Assembly: GCF_902813185.1 (NCBI RefSeq)
Contig: NZ_LR778301.1
Coordinates: 3,142,001-3,206,000, forward strand
DNA length: 64,000 nt
Direction: 5' to 3'
Origin: Denitratisoma oestradiolicum
GTDB lineage: Bacteria; Pseudomonadota; Gammaproteobacteria; Burkholderiales; Rhodocyclaceae
The first letter of the stretch is position 1; the number at the start of each line of letters is the position of its first letter. A program made the translations under genes and the position numbers. Of the stretch, positions 47,679-56,843 are shown piece after piece. Below the pieces are notes generated by a model, which had not been told where the DNA came from, searched no databases, and saw only the letters and a program-made list of their open reading frames with translations.

Positions 47679-48425
47679 TCAGACGATGATCGTGCCCCCA
47701 TCCACGTGGATCACCTGACCGGTGATCCAGCGTCCGTCACTGGAGACCAGGGCGGCGATGCCGTCAGCAATGTCCTCGGGCTGGCCCAGTCGTCTCATGG
47801 CGGCAGACGCCGCGCCATATTTGCGCAGGGCCTCGGCGTCACCCCCCTCCAGCATCGGCGTATCGGTCATGCCCGGGGACACTGCATTGACGGTGATGCC
47901 CCGGGGCGCCAGTTCCCGGGCCAGCACCTTGGTGAAACCTTCCACTGCCATCTTGCTGGCCACATAGAGAGCCATGCCCGCCGTATTGGCCACCGTGGCG
48001 CCGGTGGAAAGGTTGATGATGCGGCCGTTGTCCTCGATATGGCGGGCCGCCTCCCGGCACATCATGAAGGTGCCCCGGGCATTGACGTTGAAGGTGAAGT
48101 CGTAGTGGCTCATGGGGATGTCGGCAAAGGGCTTCATATGGCCGATGCCGGCATTGTTGATCACCACATCCACCCGGCCGTAGTGGGCCTTGGCGGCGGC
48201 GAAAAAAGCCACCACCTCATCCTCCACGGTGACATCCACCTTGCAGGCCCAGGCCTTGCCGCCCGCCGCCTCGATCTGCCTGACGGTTTCCTCGGCACCG
48301 ACGGCGGAGCGGGAGTAACCCACCACCACGGCAAAGCCGTCCCTGGCCAGACGCAGGCTGACGGCCCGGCCGATGCCGGTGCCGCCGCCGCTGATCAGGG
48401 CGACCCGTTGCGTTGTCGTGCTCAT
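47679..48425 (-). CDS. Short-chain dehydrogenase/reductase of the catabolic operon
   Basis: A 248-residue SDR: ISGGGTGIGRAVSLRLARDG, NNAGIGHM, INLSTGATVANTAGMALYVA with SK next, then VDGGTIIV at the end. AGGAG precedes the ATG by five bases. The start shares four bases with the stop of the LLM reductase gene (ATGA). Likely a hydroxyacyl-CoA or hydroxysteroid dehydrogenase by context; substrate unproven. Confidence 0.87.
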   Translation of the reverse strand: MSTTTQRVALISGGGTGIGRAVSLRLARDGFAVVVGYSRSAVGAEETVRQIEAAGGKAWACKVDVTVEDEVVAFFAAAKAHYGRVDVVINNAGIGHMKPFADIPMSHYDFTFNVNARGTFMMCREAARHIEDNGRIINLSTGATVANTAGMALYVASKMAVEGFTKVLARELAPRGITVNAVSPGMTDTPMLEGGDAEALRKYGAASAAMRRLGQPEDIADGIAALVSSDGRWITGQVIHVDGGTIIV

Positions 48426-49456
48426 GCTGTCTCCTTTGATGTATTCATGGCCCGGCCCAGGGCGCTGACCACCTCGGCGGCCAGGGTCGGGTCGGCAATA
48501 TAGCCGGTGGGGCTGATGCGATCCATGGTGCCACGATAGCGACTGACGATGGCCTGGGCGGCTTCCTCCGGCGTGCCGATGATGGCAACGGCATCCAGCA
48601 GTTCGTCGTCGATCCGCGTCGCCATCTCGGCCCAACGGCCCTGCTTGCTCAGGGCGTTGAGCTCGCCGTGGAGCCCGGCCCTATCCACCGACTCCAGCAC
48701 CGGCAGATAGGCCGGCGTCGAGGCGTAGAAGGCCACCTGGGCGCGCATGGCATCGCGGGCCTGCTCCAGCTCGGCCGAGTTGCGGCCGGCCCCCACCAGG
48801 ATCTGGCAGGAAATCTCCATGTCCTCCCGCTTGCTTCCACGCTTTGCCAGGCCCCGGTCCAGGGCCGGCAGGGCCAGTTGTTCCAGGTAGGCTGCGGAGT
48901 GAAAGGGATGAACCAGATAGCCGTCGGCCACTTCGCCCGCCACTTCGGTCATGGCCGGGCCGACGCCGGCCAGGAATACCCGAGGCGGGCCGTAGGGGTT
49001 GGGGGGCGGCGCCAGCAGGGGCGGCATCAGGGTGTGGGTGTAGAACTCGCCGCGGAAATTGAGGGGCGTGCCCTTCTGCCAGCCCTCCCAGATGGCCCTC
49101 AGGGCCAGGACGAATTCCCGCATCCGGGCTGCGGGGGCAGACCAGGGCATGGAAAAACGCTTTTCGATGTGGACCTTGATCTGGGAACCCAGGCCCAGAA
49201 TGAAACGGCCCTTGGAGAGGGTTTGCAGGTCGTTGCCCAACTGGGCCACCACCATGGGGTTGCGGGCGAAGGCCACGGCGATGGCGGTGATCAGTTCCAT
49301 GCGCTGGGTATGCTCGGCGGCGAAAGCCAGGGGCAGGAAGGGATCGGTGCGACCGTCGAAGGTGTAGGCGCCATCGAAGCCCCGGGCTTCCAGGTCCCGG
49401 GCCAGGGGGCCGGCTTCCAGGGCGTTCGCAACGTTCAGGGGGGCGTCGATTTTCAT
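48422..49456 (-). CDS. LLM-class flavin (F420-type family) oxidoreductase
   Basis: A 344-residue luciferase-like monooxygenase-family protein. FDGAYTFDGRTDPFLPLAFA, VAFARNPMVVAQLGNDLQTL and SKGRFILGLGSQIKVHIEKR are characteristic of the TIGR03617-like group, often annotated F420-dependent, although Betaproteobacteria may use FMN. It overlaps both neighbours by four bases. Its place between an enoyl-CoA hydratase and an SDR suggests a catabolic step on a polycyclic or terpenoid acid. Confidence 0.85.
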   Translation of the reverse strand: MKIDAPLNVANALEAGPLARDLEARGFDGAYTFDGRTDPFLPLAFAAEHTQRMELITAIAVAFARNPMVVAQLGNDLQTLSKGRFILGLGSQIKVHIEKRFSMPWSAPAARMREFVLALRAIWEGWQKGTPLNFRGEFYTHTLMPPLLAPPPNPYGPPRVFLAGVGPAMTEVAGEVADGYLVHPFHSAAYLEQLALPALDRGLAKRGSKREDMEISCQILVGAGRNSAELEQARDAMRAQVAFYASTPAYLPVLESVDRAGLHGELNALSKQGRWAEMATRIDDELLDAVAIIGTPEEAAQAIVSRYRGTMDRISPTGYIADPTLAAEVVSALGRAMNTSKETA

Positions 49457-50289
49457 GCTTCATCTCCTGGGGGGACTTCGGCCTGGGGCCAGTTGTCGTT
49501 GATGCTGGAGCGCCATTGGGGCAGGCGCTTTTCGGCATAGGCCGTACCTCCCTCGATGGCATCCTCGGTGCCCATGCTTTGCCCCAGCCAGTGGGTCTCC
49601 AGCCGGGCCACTCGGGGCAGGGGCGCCGTGGCAGCCTGGAGCAGCAGGCGCTTGGTCATGGCCACCGCCAGGGGCGAGCACTGGCTGGCGATCTCCCGGG
49701 CCAGTTCCATGGCCACGTTCAACACCTCGGCGGCGGGCACCACCCGCAGGGCCAGGCCCATGGCCGCCGCCTCGCTGCCGCTGATGCGGCGTCCGGTCAG
49801 CAGCAGCTCGTTGGCCCGCTCGGTGCCGATCAGGCGCGGCAGGGTCCAGTGGATGTAGGCATCGGCCACCACGCCACGCCGCACCTGGAGAAAGCCGTAC
49901 TTGCCCTCTTCCGCCAGCACCCGGAAATCGGCCTGGACCGCCAGGCTCAGGCCCAGGCCCACGGCGGAACCATTGACGGCGGCGATGACGGGTTTGCGAA
50001 TCTCGAAGGCCGCAGTGGAGAGGGCCGCGGCGCTGAAGTCGCCGCCCTCGTAACTATTGAAGGTGGCAGCACCACCACTCATGTCTGCCCCCGCGCAGAA
50101 AGCCTTGCCGGCCCCGGTGACCACCACCACCCGCACCTCGTCGTCGGCATCGGCCCGGCGATAGGCGTCGGACCATTCCTCGCCCAGGGTGCCGGAGAAG
50201 GCGTTGAGGGCCTGGGGGCGATTCAGGGTAATGAGCGCGATGTGGTCGCGCACTTCGTAGAGAATGTCCTGGTACATGGGGGCATCCAT
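49453..50289 (-). CDS. Enoyl-CoA hydratase/isomerase family protein
   Basis: A 278-residue crotonase-family protein, first in the four-gene operon. KAFCAGADMSGG and AAVNGSAVGLGLSLAVQADF form the oxyanion hole; KYGFLQVRRGVVADAYIHWT corresponds to the active-site helix, where the usual catalytic Glu is not clearly present. Family members hydrate or isomerise enoyl-CoA esters. Overlaps the LLM gene by four bases. Confidence 0.87.
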   Translation of the reverse strand: MDAPMYQDILYEVRDHIALITLNRPQALNAFSGTLGEEWSDAYRRADADDEVRVVVVTGAGKAFCAGADMSGGAATFNSYEGGDFSAAALSTAAFEIRKPVIAAVNGSAVGLGLSLAVQADFRVLAEEGKYGFLQVRRGVVADAYIHWTLPRLIGTERANELLLTGRRISGSEAAAMGLALRVVPAAEVLNVAMELAREIASQCSPLAVAMTKRLLLQAATAPLPRVARLETHWLGQSMGTEDAIEGGTAYAEKRLPQWRSSINDNWPQAEVPPGDEA

Positions 50290-50431
50290 GAAATGGGGTT
50301 AAGGCGAGTATAAGGAAGGGATCGGATCGGTCGGCGTTCGCATTTCGGCCCCGCCTTGGCCCGGCCGGGTCAGGAACCATGGGCTACAATCGCGCCCATC
50401 CCCACCTGGCCGGCCTGAACCGGTCTACGCC

Positions 50432-51217
50432 ATGACACCCGTCCTCGTCTTCGACATCGAGACCATTCCCGACATCACCGGCCTGCGCCAGATCCACGAG
50501 TTGCCGGCGGAACTCTCCGACGCAGAGGTGGCGGAATATGCCTTCCAGAAACAGCGGGCCCGGAACGGCAGCGACTTCCTGCCCCTGCATCTGCAACGGG
50601 TAGCGGTGATCTCCTGCGCCATGCGCTCCGACGAGGGCTTCAAGGTCTGGTCCCTGGCCGAGCCCAAGCTCAATGAAGGCGAGATCATCCAGCGCTTCTA
50701 TTCCGGCATCGAGAAATACACCCCCCAGATCGTCTCCTGGAACGGCGGCGGCTTCGACCTGCCGGTGCTGCACTACCGGGGCCTGATCCACGGCGTGGCA
50801 GCGCCCCGCTACTGGGAGACCGGCGAGGGCGGCTCCTACGATGCACGGGACTTCAAGTGGAACAACTACATCAGCCGCTACCATAGCCGGCACCTGGACC
50901 TGATGGACCTGCTGGCCCTCTACCAGCCCCGGGCCAACGCGCCCCTGGACGAACTGGCCAAGCTCATGGGCCTGCCCGGCAAGCTGGGCATGGACGGTTC
51001 CGCCGTCTGGCAGGGTTGGCTGGATGGCCATATCGATGACATCCGCGACTACTGCGAGACCGATGTGGTGAATACCTACCTGGTCTATCTGCGCTTCCAG
51101 CAGATGCGCGGCCACCTGACCCCGGCCGAGCATGCCGAGGAAGTGGCCTTCGTCCGCGCCCAGCTGGAGGCTTCGCCTCAGGAGCATTGGCGGAAGTTTC
51201 TCGCGGCCTGGGGGTAA
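50432..51217 (+). CDS. DEDD-type 3'-5' exonuclease (PF10108-like)
   Basis: A 261-residue nuclease. VLVFDIETIPD supplies the D-x-E of motif I, IVSWNGGGFDLPVLHYR the motif II Asp, and IRDYCETDVVNTYLVY the Y-x3-D of motif III, giving a DEDDy site. It corresponds to the predicted polymerase-B-like exonuclease family PF10108. It is monocistronic and diverges from the enoyl-CoA hydratase operon. DNA or RNA substrate unknown. Confidence 0.85.
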   Translation: MTPVLVFDIETIPDITGLRQIHELPAELSDAEVAEYAFQKQRARNGSDFLPLHLQRVAVISCAMRSDEGFKVWSLAEPKLNEGEIIQRFYSGIEKYTPQIVSWNGGGFDLPVLHYRGLIHGVAAPRYWETGEGGSYDARDFKWNNYISRYHSRHLDLMDLLALYQPRANAPLDELAKLMGLPGKLGMDGSAVWQGWLDGHIDDIRDYCETDVVNTYLVYLRFQQMRGHLTPAEHAEEVAFVRAQLEASPQEHWRKFLAAWG

Positions 51218-51242
51218 TGCCGGGACTCGGCCCGGCGGCCGA

Positions 51243-51272
51243 CCTACTTTCTTGCTTGTGCAAGAAAGTAGG
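51243..51272. repeat. Perfect 13-base inverted repeat after the exonuclease gene
   Basis: CCTACTTTCTTGC-TTGT-GCAAGAAAGTAGG has 13-base perfect arms around a four-base loop, 26 bases after the exonuclease stop. There is no T-run behind it, so it is either an atypical terminator or a dispersed palindromic repeat near the boundary of the IS-rich zone. Confidence 0.7.
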
Positions 51273-51366
51273 CAAAGAAGCATACGGTGTAGAAGTCAAG
51301 TACATAGGTTACAAATCAGTCCAAGGACATGGGTAACATGTATTTACCCTGCAAGGCAGTCTTCAA

Positions 51367-51560
51367 GTGGAGGCCGCCATGCCCTGGAAGAAAGTGAAAC
51401 CGATGGACGAGAAAGTACTCTTCATAGCCGATTACCTGCGCCAGCAAGGCAGCTTCAGCGACCTGTGCGACCACTATGGCATTAGTCACAAGGCTACAAA
51501 TGGGTTGCTCGCTACCGCCAGCAAGGCACTGATGGACTGGAAGGAAGAGCAAAGCCGACG
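51367..51560 (+). pseudogene. IS481/IS3-like transposase 5' fragment
   Basis: The frame from 51379 gives MPWKKVKPMDEKVLFIADYL and then RQQGSFSDLCDHYGISHK, the helix-turn-helix start of an IS481-type transposase. It is out of step soon after (a broken middle) and is cut at about 51565, where IS110-type sequence begins. No catalytic DDE part remains. Confidence 0.75.
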
Positions 51561-51569
51561 TCCCAAGGA

Positions 51570-52082
51570 CTGTAGCACTGTTACCCATCCTTGCCCGGGA
51601 AACAATCGGCGAGTTGCATGACCGAGTGCACGCACTTGATGAACGCATCCTTGCCTACGACCGAAAGATCACCGCGTTAGCGAAACAAAGCGAACCTGTT
51701 CAGCGGTTGATGGCGATTGAAGGTATTGGTCCCATCACGGCCACGGCAGAAGTGGCCCGTGTGGGCAACGCTCAGGCATTCAAGAATGGCCGCCAATTCG
51801 CCGCATGGCTGGGTCTGACGCCACGGCAGAACTCCAAGCGGTGGCAAGACGCGCGGCGCCATCAGCAAGCGCGGTGACGTCGTGCTGCGCACCCTGCTGA
51901 TCCATGGCACCCGTTCCGCCTTGCAGCGCATGGCGAACAAGACGGATCGGAAGAGCCTCTGGGCAGAAGCGCTCAAGGCCAGCGCGTGCAACAACGTGGC
52001 CGCTGTTGCATTGGCCGCCAAGAATGCTCATATCATCTGAGCCATGTTGGCTCGGGGTACCGAGTACCGGGTAGCCGTCTGA
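51570..52082 (+). pseudogene. IS110/IS1111-family transposase 3' remnant, frameshifted
   Basis: LLPILARETIGELHDRVHAL, then PVQRLMAIEGIGPITATAEV and NGRQFAAWLGLTPRQNS are the C-terminal transposase-20 domain of an IS110-family enzyme. After PRQNS the frame shifts; ISKRGDVVLRTLLIHGTRSA and ALQRMANKTDRKSLWAEAL continue in another frame and a TGA stands where Trp is expected near 52038. The N-terminal DEDD half is missing. A dead element. Confidence 0.85.
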
Positions 52083-52333
52083 CGTCGGTCGTGTTCATCC
52101 GTAGTACCAGTGATGTCCTACCTGGAGTTTGCGAGCGGAGCGTGTTGATGGGATGACGGTTCAAACCGACGCGGAAAGAGCCTGATAACGTGCTTGGCCA
52201 ACGCAAGGCCGCTCTACTAATGAGGCTCCCGTGGTGCATATGTCATCAGGGCCGGTGCTGACGGGCGCCACAGTAGGCCGGATAGATTCCTGCAGGCTTG
52301 TCCATCAGACCAAATTCACTTTCATCTTGCAAA
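52083..52333. mobile_element. Likely downstream non-coding end of the IS110 remnant
   Basis: The stretch after the transposase remnant (to about 52245) reads like the 3' non-coding end of IS1111-type elements, for example GAGCCTGATAACGTGCTTGGCC and CCGCTCTACTAATGAGGCTC. No gene is seen. The exact element end is unclear; it abuts the truncated DUF2325-like frame on the minus strand. Confidence 0.5.
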
Positions 52334-52540
52334 TCAGGGGGAGTCCATAGATTCGTTTGCAGGGATACAAGTGCCAATGACCGGACAGTGGTGTTTATCG
52401 GCCAGATCCCAAAGCTTGGCTTGCTTTTCCGTCGATCCGCCTGCCGGAGTGGTCGGAATGGCAAAGTCCTCGAGAGGCTGGGCTTTCGGAAGTCCGGCAA
52501 GCAGGCCGCGGCTCAGGGAACTCAGCTTAGGAGAAGGCAT
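52334..52540 (-). pseudogene. 5' fragment of a DUF2325-like gene, truncated near the IS remnant
   Basis: From the ATG at 52540 (AGAGGAAACAAC before it) the product begins MPSPKLSSLSRGLLAGLPKA and continues QAKLWDLADKHHCPVIGTCI, which resembles the N-terminus of DUF2325-type proteins. The frame ends after about 68 residues, where IS-associated sequence starts, far short of the usual several hundred residues. Family recognition is tentative. Confidence 0.45.
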
Positions 52541-52736
52541 GTTGTTTCCTCTGGCCATTAGTCTCCAGACGGATACTAGCGCGCTCGCACAGAGCGCTTA
52601 GTTCGGCATCTACTTCCGGCGCATTGGAGAGATGTTCCAATAGCCGCGCAGCTTGGCGAGCTGCCGCAGGACAGCCGGTTTCACTGTGGTGGAGTAGCAG
52701 GGCAAGGGCGCCTGCCCAGAGTTCGGTCGATGGCAT
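52527..52736 (-). CDS. Small hypothetical protein upstream of the DUF2325-like fragment
   Basis: A 69-residue helical, Ala/Leu-rich protein (AARQAARLLEHLSNAPEVDA). GGAG lies six bases before the ATG. Its end overlaps the start of the truncated gene by 14 bases, so the two formed one operon. I do not recognise a family. It faces the divergent TonB-receptor gene. Confidence 0.55.
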   Translation of the reverse strand: MPSTELWAGALALLLHHSETGCPAAARQAARLLEHLSNAPEVDAELSALCERASIRLETNGQRKQHAFS

Positions 52737-52902
52737 GGGGAGCTCCGGCTAAGGGAAATCAGTTTAGGGAAAGCGCTGTCCAGAGAAGTACGCCGGCGAG
52801 GAGGATGTGGGTAATCAAACCGTGGATGCCCTATCCGTTATTGACGTTTGGGTTGTTGAGAGTGGCTTTCAACAATCTACTCGTTTTTTCTTTGGTTGTA
52901 AA

Positions 52903-52923
52903 TGCAAATAATTCCTATTTGCA
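52903..52923. promoter_or_regulatory. Fur-box-like palindrome upstream of the TonB receptor
   Basis: TGCAAATA-ATTCC-TATTTGCA is a perfect 8-base-arm palindrome, of the AAATNNTTNNNATTT type typical of Fur operators, set in AT-rich DNA about 130 bases before the receptor start. It predicts iron-repressed expression of the following genes. Confidence 0.75.
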
Positions 52924-53055
52924 ATAGGTGTGCTAGTATCTCGTTCACTTAACTTTGCTAGCCAACCCATTACACCGCCGATAGTGCATGTAATAGGTTT
53001 TTACTGCACCAGCCAGCCACCGCCAGCCAGTGCTCCATTAAAAAAGGAAAACACT

Positions 53056-55212
53056 GTGTTGCGCAAAACCCCACTCGCCCTGGTGATTGGCGTCTCCCTA
53101 GGCATCTCTCCCTTCACCGCAGCATCGGAAAAAGTCGGTCCGAAATTCATACTGGCTGCGGCATCTTCATCTGCCAAGGAAGGCCCGATAAAAGAGCTGC
53201 CCGTAGTCAGAGTCTTAGCGGGACGTGAGTTGCCTCCGACCTACAATCCCCCAACCGCGAGCAGTGCGAGCAAGATCGAAGCACCCTTGCGCGACATTCC
53301 GCAGACCGTGAATGTCGTGTCCCAGAGCTTGATGCGGGATCAGAGCATGCATTCCATGCAGGACACGCTGAAGTCAGTGCCCGGAGTTGGCTTGTCCCAT
53401 GGTGACGGCCAGCGGGACCAAGTGACCATTCGTGGCTTTTCCGCCATTGCCGACCAGTTCATCGATGGCCTTCGGGATGATGCGCTGTACTTCCGAGACC
53501 TTTCCAATATCGAGCAGGTGGAAGTAGTTAAAGGCCCGGCCTCGGTTCTGTACGGACGGGGTTCTTCCGGGGGACTGATCAATCGCATCACCAAAAAACC
53601 CGGTATCGACCGCAATGAAGTGACTCTTCAAGCCGGCAGTTGGAACCAGCGGCGGGGCGAATTCGACCTAGCACGCAATCTGGATGACAAGGGCGTAGCC
53701 TTCCGTGTCACGGGCGCCGTTGAACGGGCTGACAGCTATCGGGACAAGCAGTTTCTCGATCGGGAGGCTATTGCACCTTCCGTTTCGCTAAAGCTTGGCA
53801 GGGCCACCCGCCTGCTGATTCAGGGTGAATATCTGTCCGACCGCCGAGTCACCGACTTTGGTACTCCTGCCTACCGGGGGCGGCCGGTAGATGTACCTGC
53901 CCGTACCTACTACGGCGCAGCCAATGCAAAGGATGCCGATTACACCCAGGCCGAAGTCTCGGCCATTGGCTTTACCCTGGACCATCGTTTCAATAGCGAG
54001 TGGTCGGCCCGTAACGCCTTCCGCTATTACGACTACCGCCTGGACCGTAATAACACTCTAGTAGGGTCCGTCAATGAAGCGGCACGAACCGTGTCCCTCA
54101 ACCGCAGCAATGTGCGGCGTCAGGAAGACGGCTATTTCAACCAGACCGAGTTGACCCAGAAAGCCACCATCGCCGGCATGCAGCACCAGTTGCTTTATGG
54201 CGTGGAAATCGGCAAGCAGAACAAAGATCAGGTCTTCCGTACCCAGAACAACATCGCTACGGGGATTTCCCTGTTCAATCCGGTCCTGCCGACACTGCCT
54301 TTCACTGTGACGGCAGCACCTACGACTGATAACTTGGGCATCCTGACCGTAGCCAGTGGTTATGTTCAGGATCTCGCCACCCTGTCCGAGCACTGGAAGG
54401 CTTTGGTTGGGGTACGCTACGACCGCTTCCAGCAGGAGACAAAGGAGCGCCGTGCCGGCCAGCGTGATCTGAGCCGAACCGATACCGCCCGGAGTCCACG
54501 TGCCGGCCTGGTGTACCAGCCCACTCTATATCAGTCCTACTACGCCTCCTACAGCAAGTCCTTCCAGCCTTCCGCCGAGAGCTTTCCGCTGGCTGCGAAC
54601 AATGCCCAGATCGCTCCTGAAGAGACCACCAATCAGGAGGTGGGTGCGAAGCTGGATTTCCTCGAGGGCATGGCGTCTGCCACTGCTTCCCTGTTCCGGC
54701 TTGAGCGTACCAACATCAAGACCACCAATCCGGCCACCAATACCCTGGTGCCCCTCGGTGTTCAGCGTACCGACGGCGTGGAGCTGACTTTCTCTGGCGA
54801 ACTACCCCACGGCTGGCAAGTGTGGTCCGGCTATGCTTGGTTGGATGCCCGTATGGTCTCCTCCGTAGCGATCGATGCCGGTCAGCCGGTGCAAGGAAAG
54901 CGCCCGACCCTCACGCCCAACCAAAGTGCCAACCTGTGGTTAACCAAGGCCCTGGGCGGTGGGTTCGGGGCAGGCGCCGGGGTCAATTATGTCGGCGACC
55001 GCTTCGCCAATCCCGGCAACACCGTAATGCTCCCCGCTTATATCACGCTCGATGCCATGGGCTACTACCGCGCCAAGGCATTCGATGCGCAGTTGAACGT
55101 GACGAATCTCCTCAATCGCAAGTACATCGTCTCCGGCCATGGCAGCGCTCCCAATCTCAATCTGCCCGGTGCGCCCCGTGCGGTCCAACTGACTATCCGG
55201 TATGCCTTCTGA
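53056..55212 (+). CDS. TonB-dependent siderophore receptor
   Basis: A 718-residue outer-membrane receptor. The start is placed at GTG 53056, where AAGGA lies seven bases upstream and a signal peptide follows (PLALVIGVSLGISPFTAASE). The plug domain shows LRDIPQTVNVVSQSLMRDQS, TIRGFSA and VEVVKGPASVLYGRGSSGGL; the barrel ends with the classic terminal Phe (LTIRYAF). It resembles the ferric-siderophore group (FhuE/Fiu-like). A Fur-like box upstream supports iron control. The next two genes form its operon. GC is lower than in the core genes. Confidence 0.9.
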   Translation: MLRKTPLALVIGVSLGISPFTAASEKVGPKFILAAASSSAKEGPIKELPVVRVLAGRELPPTYNPPTASSASKIEAPLRDIPQTVNVVSQSLMRDQSMHSMQDTLKSVPGVGLSHGDGQRDQVTIRGFSAIADQFIDGLRDDALYFRDLSNIEQVEVVKGPASVLYGRGSSGGLINRITKKPGIDRNEVTLQAGSWNQRRGEFDLARNLDDKGVAFRVTGAVERADSYRDKQFLDREAIAPSVSLKLGRATRLLIQGEYLSDRRVTDFGTPAYRGRPVDVPARTYYGAANAKDADYTQAEVSAIGFTLDHRFNSEWSARNAFRYYDYRLDRNNTLVGSVNEAARTVSLNRSNVRRQEDGYFNQTELTQKATIAGMQHQLLYGVEIGKQNKDQVFRTQNNIATGISLFNPVLPTLPFTVTAAPTTDNLGILTVASGYVQDLATLSEHWKALVGVRYDRFQQETKERRAGQRDLSRTDTARSPRAGLVYQPTLYQSYYASYSKSFQPSAESFPLAANNAQIAPEETTNQEVGAKLDFLEGMASATASLFRLERTNIKTTNPATNTLVPLGVQRTDGVELTFSGELPHGWQVWSGYAWLDARMVSSVAIDAGQPVQGKRPTLTPNQSANLWLTKALGGGFGAGAGVNYVGDRFANPGNTVMLPAYITLDAMGYYRAKAFDAQLNVTNLLNRKYIVSGHGSAPNLNLPGAPRAVQLTIRYAF

Positions 55213-55219
55213 GCCAGCG

Positions 55220-55945
55220 ATGCGAGTTTCGAATAGAACCATCATTGCTGCCGCCTGCGGGGTGTTGTCTACGGTGGGGGTCGCGCAGGCTCACTATCTG
55301 TGGCTCGAACCAGACGAGGCCGGTGCCAGGCTCTTCTACGGCGAGGCTGAAGGCGGGCTCAAAGAGAAGAGTCCGGGCAAGCTGGACACAATCAAGGCGC
55401 CTCGTGCTTTCGTACTGAATCAGCTGAGCGGACAACATAAAGCCCTAACCGTCAGCCTCACTGCAGGCCATTTCTTCGTTAACGGCGGCGGGAAGTCTCC
55501 CGCTCTCCTAGCTACGGAAGGGTCCCTGGAAGTCCGCGATCTGACCAAGCACGGGCTGGGCATGGCAAAGACCAATTACTACGCCCGCTATGGCCAGCCG
55601 AAAGGCCCGAACGACCAATTCTCTTTCGCGCTTGACGTCCAGGGACGTGATCCTAACAAACTGACCGTGCTCTATCGCGGGCAGCCCCTCAAGGGGGCGA
55701 AGTTGGAAGTGATTGCGCCCAATACCTGGGTCCAGGAATACAGGACGGATACCCAGGGAAGAGTGGCCATCAACACACCATGGCGCGGTTCGTACGTTAT
55801 CCATGTTTTGCATGTGGATGCGACGCCGGGGGAATTTGATGGCAAAAAGTATGAATCCTTGCGCAATCATTTCACCTACACGTTCCTCAAGGCAGACGGC
55901 GCCGATCCTGGGCCTGCCGTACCGCCCAGCCACGGAAGCGATTGA
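55220..55945 (+). CDS. DUF4198-family periplasmic protein of the iron module
   Basis: A 241-residue exported protein (signal near TIIAAACGVLSTVGVAQA, mature HYLWLEPDEAG). It has the DUF4198 pattern: an N-terminal His near the mature end, then an Ig-like C-terminal domain (NKLTVLYRGQPLKGAKLEV; DTQGRVAINTPWRGSYVIHV). Such proteins accompany TonB receptors and metal-uptake permeases. The start at 55220 is preferred over an ATG at 55202 that overlaps the receptor stop. Role in metal binding is inferred. Confidence 0.77.
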   Translation: MRVSNRTIIAAACGVLSTVGVAQAHYLWLEPDEAGARLFYGEAEGGLKEKSPGKLDTIKAPRAFVLNQLSGQHKALTVSLTAGHFFVNGGGKSPALLATEGSLEVRDLTKHGLGMAKTNYYARYGQPKGPNDQFSFALDVQGRDPNKLTVLYRGQPLKGAKLEVIAPNTWVQEYRTDTQGRVAINTPWRGSYVIHVLHVDATPGEFDGKKYESLRNHFTYTFLKADGADPGPAVPPSHGSD

Positions 55946-55947
55946 CC

Positions 55948-56658
55948 ATGGCCAACGCCAACACTTCCGTCCGCTTGGTAAACAGTGTCTCTGCTCTAAC
56001 AAGGGAAAATACTTTGGCCAGGGAGGGGCTGCGCCAGCGTAGCCGGCGAGCGGTGTTTCTTACTTGGTTGCGGAAGACCCACCTCTATGTGGGTCTCTGG
56101 GGCGCAATCCTCGGGCTATTATTCGGTGTCACCGGCATCTTGCTGAATCACCGGGCTATCATGAATATCCCGGTGGAGAAAACAGTACAGACCACGGTGC
56201 AATTGCCTCTGCCGAAGCAGAAACTTTCCAAGCCGGAAGATATGTCGGTCTGGCTTCAGCAGGAACTGAAGTTTGCTCCGGGGCAGGTCACTCAGATCAA
56301 AACCCAGCCAGCCAAAATAGTTGTATGGTCGGATAGGGAGGTTCTTCAACCGGAACGCTGGAGCATTAGCTTACAGAGCCCGCAACGCGGTGTAGTGGCT
56401 GAGTATTTTGCTGGCAACAGGTTCGTCAAGCTGGATCAGGTGGATGCTACCCCGATTGGTACCTTGACCCGCCTGCATATGTCAGTGGGCGTCAACGCCT
56501 TCTGGATAATCCTGTCGGATACGATCGCAGGCAGCCTGATCTTGCTGTCGATCACAGGGCTGCTCCTCTGGACACAATTGCGTACTATGTACACCGTGGC
56601 CGTCACGACAAGCGTTGGAGCCCTCGTGGCGGCCATATGGTTCGTGTGGTCGGTATAA
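55948..56658 (+). CDS. PepSY-associated membrane protein
   Basis: A 236-residue protein with membrane segments at about residues 48-68 (LYVGLWGAILGLLFGVTGIL), 170-200 and the C-terminus, and a PepSY-like extracytoplasmic part. KTHLYVGLWGAILGLLFG followed by LLNHR is the hallmark opening. Members of this family sit beside TonB receptors and act in siderophore-iron reduction or release. GGAAG lies about ten bases before the ATG. Last gene of the iron operon. Confidence 0.83.
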   Translation: MANANTSVRLVNSVSALTRENTLAREGLRQRSRRAVFLTWLRKTHLYVGLWGAILGLLFGVTGILLNHRAIMNIPVEKTVQTTVQLPLPKQKLSKPEDMSVWLQQELKFAPGQVTQIKTQPAKIVVWSDREVLQPERWSISLQSPQRGVVAEYFAGNRFVKLDQVDATPIGTLTRLHMSVGVNAFWIILSDTIAGSLILLSITGLLLWTQLRTMYTVAVTTSVGALVAAIWFVWSV

Positions 56659-56843
56659 AGTGCCATCTAAGGAAACGCCGAACAAGCCCTCGCGAGGCGA
56701 AGGCATGAGGGCGAGTTGAGATGGGAACATGAAACGAACGGAACATTTCCTGTCCATTTCTTCCGCCGGTGTGCCAACGGTGGGGAAATTCCCCGTTTGC
56801 CGCTCATATCGGACACACCTGTCGCGTCAGTGGTCGTCCCCAC

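Noticed and set aside
52730..52927. A 65-codon plus-strand frame before the TonB receptor
   Set aside because: It runs through the promoter and Fur-like palindrome zone, has no ribosome site and no family resemblance.
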